64,000 nt of DNA from contig NZ_JACSCH020000010.1 of assembly GCF_014451325.2 (NCBI RefSeq), forward strand, positions 40,331-104,330, in the 5' to 3' direction. This DNA is from Streptomyces sp. CB02980 (GTDB lineage Bacteria > Actinomycetota > Actinomycetes > Streptomycetales > Streptomycetaceae). The notes beneath the pieces were generated by a model that was not told the DNA's origin, did no database searches, and worked only from the letters and a program-made list of their open reading frames with translations. This document shows positions 59,501 to 64,000 of this stretch, in pieces. Both the position numbers and the translations under genes were made by a program. Numbering within the stretch: the stretch's first letter is position 1; each line of letters opens with the position of its first letter.

Positions 59501-59764
59501 CGCACCGCCGGCGTCACGCCGCGCGAGTACGAGGTGTTCGTGCTGCTCATGGAGCGTCCGGGCAATCTGCAGATCGCCCAGCGGCTGTGCATCTCGCCCA
59601 GGACTGTGGAGAAGCACATGGCGAGCCTGATGGCCAAGACCGGCTGTGTGGACCGCTCGGCGCTGTGCGCGCTGTCCGCGGAGCGGGCAGAGGACGGGGG
59701 ACCGGCCGGGCCGGCCGGGCTGGCCGGGCTGGCCGGGATCGCGTCCCGGCGGCCGTCGGCCTGA
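56552..59764 (+). CDS. Large LuxR-family (LAL) ATP-binding regulator
   Basis: 1070 residues. The N-terminal AAA/NACHT-like ATPase has Walker A FLVGEAGIGKSRLA (about 34-47), Walker B CVILLEDLHDSD and later TPR-like helices (about 400-900) interrupted by Gly-rich inserts. The C-terminal ~70 residues are a LuxR helix-turn-helix: GVTPREYEVFVLLMERPGNL, QIAQRLCISPRTVEKHMASL. It probably activates the lanthipeptide genes. A -10-like TAGCCT (56540-56545) ends six bases before the ATG and no SD is seen, so the message is likely leaderless. The gene follows lanA by 74 bases but may have its own promoter. Confidence 0.9.
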   Translation: MRATSSVIVGRDAEIELLDEALESARRGAGRAVFLVGEAGIGKSRLAGECALRAYDRDMPVLRGRATSTGLVVPFRPLVEALSSRFRAAGAPDDPELDPYRPALAGLVPEWRAAATAPGYAISLVELAEALLRLLAVLGRERGCVILLEDLHDSDTETIAVVEYVADNVADLPVLLVGTLRPDPGPALDLALAAELRNTASVAELGPLDETAVRNMVDACLDAAPGEVPPAAHRHLSQRAGGNPYLVEVLLADLLDMGRLSRADDGWLLADHGEATVPTGAVRSWARRLARLDEPVRELLLIAATLGGRFSVGALRVVTGLDDRALFAHLRSASEAGIIAPDGAAHDHYTFRHVLTADALRASLPPAEQAALARRAAQAIEESAVPPLSCDRPGELSGEQRQLVATLRLAAGDKVAASRQFAQVGRQMLDAGASGSAAVLLERARGLAADGERDEVTVQLAIAQAESGRTDVASALLDDLAPVPVGSPAAEERAQAHTQVAWVATMAERQQEARRRIRAARALLGAEPRPEQEAALVVVEGHLALLPEQDGQEGVGSGPRPADRDGEGDPGSPAGRGGEGAGRGSAGRGGRERLKEAERSARSAALTAEQRGRPVVACQAWQLLALLSRQRGFDEADACLVRMLEVAEKHRLAVSRAEALVRLGTNAFMRTGEATQLETARAAAHELGSLTVLQTVDGLLAMQSVLAGRWDRAREIVDRSVEASARLQNLSAHRYLLLVDATLAAHQGRGREQERALVRFRRAGGEESMLVPLQRGLCQAVGALMAEDRRRAAAELDAALAWEREHPSFFYLSGRYGLRPLLRILDGDRTGGKAGGDGEAGGGGGTYGGGGAHGGAGGGREAYREALASPGGQLAWNRMFLGMADAVLRGRDGDPDGARRAVEEAGRAATVFPQAWHLALRLVAEAALADSWGEPVAWLRTAEEYFHEAGVQPVAGACRALLRQAGVSVPQRRGGRERIPAELRTAGVTPREYEVFVLLMERPGNLQIAQRLCISPRTVEKHMASLMAKTGCVDRSALCALSAERAEDGGPAGPAGLAGLAGIASRRPSA

Positions 59765-59912
59765 CCCGGAACCAGACGGCGGGCCCCGACTGCCCGCACC
59801 CCCGGTCCAGTGCCGGTCCGGCGATGTGGGGGCTCGGCGGACCCGGGATGGGGGGCGTTCCCGACCCCATGGGGGCCCGGTCCCCCAGGACGTGTTCCGC
59901 GGCGGTGCGACT

Positions 59913-59945
59913 GTGAGGGTCCGGTACCGATGTGTGAAGGTCCGG
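59913..59945 (+). promoter_or_regulatory. Direct repeats typical of a SARP-binding site
   Basis: GTGAGGGTCCGG (59913-59924) and GTGAAGGTCCGG (59934-59945) differ by one base and are 21 bases apart, about two helical turns. SARP dimers bind such repeats close to a -10; GATCAT (59953-59958) lies seven bases downstream. Autoregulation is inferred. Confidence 0.6.
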
Positions 59946-60002
59946 CGCGACGGATCATCGAGCAGACCGACCAACTCCCGTCACCATACGGAGGTTCGCT
60001 CG

Positions 60003-61916
60003 ATGCCGAGTCCGTCCGCGCCGCCCGCCGTCTCACCCGGCACACTCCGGTTCACCGTCCTCGGCCCCCTCACGGTCACCCGGGGTGAACGCGCCTTGCC
60101 CCTGGGCCCGTTGAAGCAGCGCATGGTGCTGGCGACGCTCTTGGCATCCGTCAACTCCCCGGTCTCCGTCGACGCGTTGACCGAAGCGGTCTGGCCGGAG
60201 GAGCCCCCTCGTACCGCACGCAAGAACATCCAGGTGTACGTCAGCGCCCTCCGCGCGCTGTTCGGGCAGGACGACCGGGAGGCCGGGGACCGGCCACGGC
60301 TCACGCACACCGGAGGCGGATACGTCCTGCGAGCGGCGGAGGAGGAACTCGACCTCCTGGGGTTCCGCTCCCTGGTACGGGCCGCCGAGGGGCAGGCGCC
60401 CCAGGCGGCTGCCCGACTGCTGAGACAGGCCCTCGACCTGTGGCAGGGGCCACCGCTGGGCGACGACCTCCGGCAGTCACCCACACTGGCCGAGGAGGCC
60501 GAGCGGCTGAGGTTGCGGCATGTGACGGCGTACGAGAGCTGGGCGGAGGCGGAGCTGGAGCTGGGCGGCGCGCCGGCCGTGGTCGAGGGGCTGCGCGACC
60601 TGGTGGAGCGGCATCCGCTGAGGGAGCGGCTCCGCTCCGCGTGGATGTGTGCGCTGAGCGGCTCCGGCCGACAGCCGGAGGCGCTCGCGGTGTACGACGA
60701 CTACCGGCAGTTGCTGGCCAGGGAGTTGGGCCTGGAGCCGAGCGGCGCCATGGCCGCCCGCTACCGGGCGATCCTCGCGGGGGACACCCGGGCCGCCGGG
60801 GCGGGCACGGCCGGCGGGCCGCCGGCTGGGAGACCTCCCGTCGCCCCGCCGAAGGCGACCGTGCTGCTGCCGCCCGACCTGGTCGACTTCACGGGACACG
60901 GCGAGGAACTCCACGACGTACTCGACCTGTTGGAAAGTGGCGGTGGCGGTGGCGGTGGCGGTGGCGGTGGCGGCGGTGCGGTCGGTGGCGTCCGTACGGG
61001 CGAGGCGGGAGACGCGGGCGATGTCGTGCTGCTGTCCGGCCCCGCGGGATCGGGGAAGACCACGCTGGCGGTGAGAGCCGCCCACCTCCTCGGCAGCAGC
61101 TTCCCCGAGGGGCGGATCTGCGTCTCCCTGCGGGACACGGAGGGCCGCACCCGGCCCGTGTCCGCCGTACTCGCGGAACTCGGCGAACGAACAGGTCGGA
61201 CCGGACTGTCGACTCCCGAGGCGTGGCGGGAGTGGCTGGCGCAGCACCGGGTGCTGGTGATCCTGGACGACGTACCCGAGGAACGCGCCGTACGAGCGCT
61301 GCTCCCGTGCGGCGGACAGGGCCGGGTGCTGCTCACCGCACGCGGCCAACTGGGCGGTCTCGCACCGGTGCACCGGATCACCGTCCCGCCGCTCGACACG
61401 GCCGAGGCCGTACAACTCCTGGCCGGGCTCGTCGGCCTGCGGCGGGTGCGGGCAGACCGGGAGGCCGCGCTGCGGATCGTACGGGCGTGCGGCGGGTCGC
61501 CGCTCGCGGTCCGGGTGAGTGGGATGCGGCTCGCGGTGCTCCGCCACGTACCGCTGCGGGAGTTCGCCGACCGGCTGACGGATCCCACCGGCGCCCTGGA
61601 CGAACTGACCGCCGGGGACGTGTCCGTACGGCAGCGGCTGGCCCACGGCTGGGAGACGCTCCCGGAGGAGCGGGGCAGGGACGCGGGCCGGCTGGCCGCG
61701 GGCACCGGGGACGGCCCGTTCGGCCTGACGGAGGCGGCGGAGGCGCTCGGCTGCGACGAGCGGCATGCGGTGAGGGTGGTGGAGGCGCTCATCGACGCGG
61801 GAATGGTCACGTCGCCGGGCGGCGAGGTCACCGCACACGCGGCGCAGTACGACATGCCGCACTTGATACGGCTGTACGCACGGGGCGCGGGGTACGGGAC
61901 ACCGGTGTTGACGTAG
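60003..61916 (+). CDS. SARP/AfsR-type regulator with NTPase domain
   Basis: 637 residues. N-terminal OmpR-like DNA-binding domain (about 12-95; FTVLGPLTVTRGERALPLGP, TARKNIQVYVSALRALFG), BTAD domain (about 100-250; LYDDYRQLLARELG-type ending), a 13-Gly linker, and an NB-ARC-like NTPase with LLSGPAGSGKTTLA (about 340-353) and VLVILDDVPE. The winged-helix after the NTPase (LTEAAEALGCDERHAVRVVE) ends the protein; the TPR part of full-length AfsR is missing. SARPs activate antibiotic clusters, here probably the lanthipeptide. GGAGG lies eight bases before ATG 60003. Confidence 0.92.
   Translation: MPSPSAPPAVSPGTLRFTVLGPLTVTRGERALPLGPLKQRMVLATLLASVNSPVSVDALTEAVWPEEPPRTARKNIQVYVSALRALFGQDDREAGDRPRLTHTGGGYVLRAAEEELDLLGFRSLVRAAEGQAPQAAARLLRQALDLWQGPPLGDDLRQSPTLAEEAERLRLRHVTAYESWAEAELELGGAPAVVEGLRDLVERHPLRERLRSAWMCALSGSGRQPEALAVYDDYRQLLARELGLEPSGAMAARYRAILAGDTRAAGAGTAGGPPAGRPPVAPPKATVLLPPDLVDFTGHGEELHDVLDLLESGGGGGGGGGGGGGAVGGVRTGEAGDAGDVVLLSGPAGSGKTTLAVRAAHLLGSSFPEGRICVSLRDTEGRTRPVSAVLAELGERTGRTGLSTPEAWREWLAQHRVLVILDDVPEERAVRALLPCGGQGRVLLTARGQLGGLAPVHRITVPPLDTAEAVQLLAGLVGLRRVRADREAALRIVRACGGSPLAVRVSGMRLAVLRHVPLREFADRLTDPTGALDELTAGDVSVRQRLAHGWETLPEERGRDAGRLAAGTGDGPFGLTEAAEALGCDERHAVRVVEALIDAGMVTSPGGEVTAHAAQYDMPHLIRLYARGAGYGTPVLT
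60939..60977 (+). repeat. GGCGGT repeat encoding 13 glycines
   Basis: Thirteen consecutive Gly codons, alternating GGC/GGT, in the SARP gene between the BTAD and NTPase domains. Slippage would change linker length in frame. Confidence 0.9.
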
Positions 61917-61967
61917 GGGCGGCGGTCGACGGGGGCGGTGGTCTCGGCGGCGCGCACCGGCCGAGCG

Positions 61968-62005
61968 CGGCGCCGACGCGTCGAGGCCGTGACGCGTCGG
62001 CGCCG
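61968..62005. terminator. Bidirectional terminator hairpin
   Basis: Perfect 15-bp stem (CGGCGCCGACGCGTC and its complement), 8-base loop, between convergent stops at 61916 and 62010. Confidence 0.75.
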
Positions 62006-62009
62006 GAGG

Positions 62010-64000
62010 TCACCGCGGCGGCGCACCCGCGGCGGAGCCCGGGGCCGGGAGGCCCACGTGGGACGCCAGGAAGGCCAGGCACTCCGCCTGGAGTGCCGCC
62101 GCGCGGGACGCGGCCCGGTCCCCGTGGCCGACGCCGTGTTCGAGTCGCAGCAGGATCGGGCCGTTGCCCGACGTGGCGTGCTGGAGTGCGGCGCACATCT
62201 TGCGGGCGTGCAGGGGGTCGGTGCGCGTGTCGCCGTCCGCGGCGGTCAGCAGCACCGCCGGGTACGCGGTCCCGGGCATGACCCGGTGGTAGGGCGAGTA
62301 GCCGAAGAGCACCGGCAGCCGCGCCGGATCCTGCGCGCTGCCGTACTCCGGCGTCCAGCTGGGGCCGAGGCCGGACAGTTCGTAGCGGACCATGTCCAGG
62401 AGCGGGGACGAGCACACCACGGCGGCGTACTTCCCCGGTTCCTGGGTGAGGGCCGCTGCGACGAGCAGCCCGCCGTTGGAGCCGCCCATGATCGCGATCC
62501 GGCCGGGCTCGGTCCAGCCCGCCTCGACCAGCCGGTCGGCCGCCGCGGCGAAGTCGTCGAACGTGTTCTGCTTGTGCGCCCCGCTCCCTGCCCGGTGCCA
62601 CGCCTCGCCCTCCTCGCCGCCGCCGCGAAGACCCGCCCAGGCGAACACCCCACCCGCCCTGACCCAGGCCAGGACCTGCGCACGGTAGCGGGGCGACATG
62701 GTGCGGCCGAAGCCGCCGTACCCCGTGAGCAGCACGGGGCGCGGCCGGTCCGGGCGCCCGCTGGGGGAGATCACGAACATCCGTACCGTCGTCCCGTCCC
62801 GCGAAGGGAACGCGACCTGGCGGGTCACCGCGCCGCCCGTCGTCGGGCGGTTGTCCGCCGCACCGCCCGTCGCCGGACCGCCGTCTCGCGGACCGCCGGC
62901 CGCCGGGCCGTCCGCGTCCCGCTGCCAGCGCCTCAGGCGGCGCGTACGCGCGTCGAAGTGGAGTACGCGTACCGGCGTGACGAAGTCCGTGTACGCGAAC
63001 CACGCCTCGTGACCGTCCGACGCCACGGCCGAGAAGTCGCCGACCGCACCGGTGCCGGGGAGCGGCACCGTGGCCACCTGACGGCCCTCGACCAGGTCGT
63101 GCAACGTCACCTCGGCCACGGTGTCGCGGGTCCAGGCGACCAGGCCGAGGGGGTTCTTCAGCTCGGGACCGGAGAGCACGACCAGGTGGGTCAGCACCGC
63201 GTCCGGCCGTTCGGGGACGACCTCGTGCCAGGCGTCGGGGCCCAGGTGGAGCTCGTCCGGCCGGCACGCGACGACGCGACCGCGCGCCGCGTCGCGGTCG
63301 GTGCGGAGCCACACCCGGTCCGCCGGGCCCGTACCGGGCACGGCGTGCAGCCGGGTGGCGGCCCCCATGCCCTCCTGGACCGGCCGAAGCAGCGGCCGGT
63401 CGAGCGGCGCGGCCGACAGATCGGCCAGGTAGAGGTCGGTCCCACGGCCGGTGCCGAGCGTGGCCGTGATGCCGAGCCAGCGGCCGTCCCCGGTCACGGA
63501 GACGCTGTAGAACCGGGTCTTGTCCCGCCCCTCGCCGAAGACCACGGCGTCCGCGTCCGGTGACGTGCCGACCCGGTGCAGACAGACCCTGCGGTGGTAG
63601 CGCTCCTCGCCGGGGTTCAGCCGGGGATCCAGCCGCCGGACGTAGTAGAACGCCCCGCCGCCGGGAAGCCAGCCGACCGACGACTTCCGCACCCGGTCCA
63701 ACGGGCCGTCCACGACCTCGCCGGTGGTCACGTCGATCACCCGGAGCAGCGAGTCCTCCGTGCCGTCCCGGGACACCTGACAGGCGACCAGATCGCCCTC
63801 CAGGGAGGGCTCCCAGGCGTCGAGGACGGTACGACCCGACGGGTCGAGGACGCTGGGGTCCAGCAGCACCCGCTCCGAGGCGGAGGCGGAGGCGGAGGCG
63901 GAGGCGGAGACCGGGCTCGCCCCCGTCCCGGACCCCGTCCCGGACCCCGTCCCGGACCCCGTCCCGGCATCCGCCCCGGCCCCCGCCCCGGCCCCCGCCC
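62010..64000 (-). CDS. Prolyl oligopeptidase family (S9A) serine peptidase, N-terminus outside window
   Basis: More than 660 residues visible; typical length near 700. The beta-propeller part is followed by the alpha/beta hydrolase with IAIMGGSNGGLLVAAAL (nucleophile Ser), TAADGDTRTDPLHARKM (Asp) and LEHGVGHGDRAA (His). The sequence at the window edge continues in frame beyond 63869 as a low-complexity stretch of Ala-Gly, Gly-Thr-Gly-Ser and Ser-Ala repeats leading into SERVLLDPS, where the normal N-terminal propeller junction is found. So the true start lies past 64000. Known family enzymes cut short peptides after proline in the cytoplasm. Confidence 0.92.
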   Translation of the reverse strand, partial: AGAGAGAGADAGTGSGTGSGTGSGTGASPVSASASASASASERVLLDPSVLDPSGRTVLDAWEPSLEGDLVACQVSRDGTEDSLLRVIDVTTGEVVDGPLDRVRKSSVGWLPGGGAFYYVRRLDPRLNPGEERYHRRVCLHRVGTSPDADAVVFGEGRDKTRFYSVSVTGDGRWLGITATLGTGRGTDLYLADLSAAPLDRPLLRPVQEGMGAATRLHAVPGTGPADRVWLRTDRDAARGRVVACRPDELHLGPDAWHEVVPERPDAVLTHLVVLSGPELKNPLGLVAWTRDTVAEVTLHDLVEGRQVATVPLPGTGAVGDFSAVASDGHEAWFAYTDFVTPVRVLHFDARTRRLRRWQRDADGPAAGGPRDGGPATGGAADNRPTTGGAVTRQVAFPSRDGTTVRMFVISPSGRPDRPRPVLLTGYGGFGRTMSPRYRAQVLAWVRAGGVFAWAGLRGGGEEGEAWHRAGSGAHKQNTFDDFAAAADRLVEAGWTEPGRIAIMGGSNGGLLVAAALTQEPGKYAAVVCSSPLLDMVRYELSGLGPSWTPEYGSAQDPARLPVLFGYSPYHRVMPGTAYPAVLLTAADGDTRTDPLHARKMCAALQHATSGNGPILLRLEHGVGHGDRAASRAAALQAECLAFLASHVGLPAPGSAAGAPPR
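63874..64000 (-). repeat. Stacked micro-repeats at the 5' part of the prolyl oligopeptidase gene
   Basis: Three arrays in frame: hexamer GCCTCC-type (63874-63908, Ser-Ala), 12-mer GTCCCGGACCCC x3 on the plus strand (63925-63960, Gly-Thr-Gly-Ser) and a 12-base GGGGCC-rich array (63968-64000, Ala-Gly). Extent beyond the edge is unknown. Confidence 0.85.

Noticed and set aside
60939..60977. Poly-Gly repeat as a phase-variation switch
   Set aside because: The unit is a multiple of three, so slippage keeps the frame and only alters a linker.

Overview
This is a very GC-rich actinobacterial chromosome segment, almost certainly from Streptomyces. Signs of this are the strong third-position G/C bias, a cvn conservon with a CYP157-type P450, SARP and LuxR-LAL regulators, a LanM lanthipeptide locus, a terpene synthase, Tat-exported phospholipase C, RICIN-tailed chitinase, sortase-E-like LAxTG protein, and many ATGA/GTGA gene overlaps. 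No tRNA, rRNA, CRISPR array or intact insertion sequence was seen.

Layout. 1-5.2 kb: 5' part of metE behind a cobalamin riboswitch, then a translationally coupled trio of response regulator/flavoprotein fusion, cyclic-nucleotide-domain histidine kinase and UBP zinc finger. 5.3-11.5 kb: a divergent locus with a caspase-like protease, an alpha/beta hydrolase and a CHAT protease carrying a C-terminal repeat sensor-like region; it looks like a conflict or programmed-death module. 11.6-19.9 kb: acyl-CoA synthetase, M1 aminopeptidase-like protein, Pls/PosA-type membrane NRPS and a mycothiol-dependent isomerase-fold protein. 19.9-27.6 kb: secreted glycan-degradation genes (GH89, ThuA-RICIN, beta-helix-RICIN, GH18 chitinase) with a DasR-like site before the chitinase. 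27.9-30.4 kb: a macrodomain gene and a gene fusing a uracil-DNA-glycosylase-like domain to an ADP-ribosyltransferase, a DarTG-like logic in a different architecture. 30.6-37.7 kb: phospholipase C with a PHO-box-like element, an ArsR/VOC pair with an operator in its promoter, and a sulfide/persulfide detoxification set (TauE, YgaP-like rhodanese, persulfide dioxygenase-rhodanese) with three CsoR/CstR-type operators. 37.9-46.2 kb: surface proteins, the cvnABCDE conservon and a convergent terpene synthase. 46.2-52.7 kb: a decayed alanyl-tRNA-synthetase-like gene, a lipoprotein, a VOC protein, a membrane protein, a SpoIIE-type phosphatase and a small regulator. 53-61.9 kb: a lanthipeptide locus (LanM, a precursor without cysteine, a LuxR-LAL and a SARP regulator). 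62-64 kb: a prolyl oligopeptidase running off the window.

The two most interesting systems are the UDG-ART/macrodomain pair (27909-30369) and the caspase/hydrolase/CHAT locus (5343-11518). The cysteine-less lanthipeptide precursor and the redox-cysteine-less response-regulator flavoprotein operon follow. All functional statements rest on reading motifs by eye; no database search was run.
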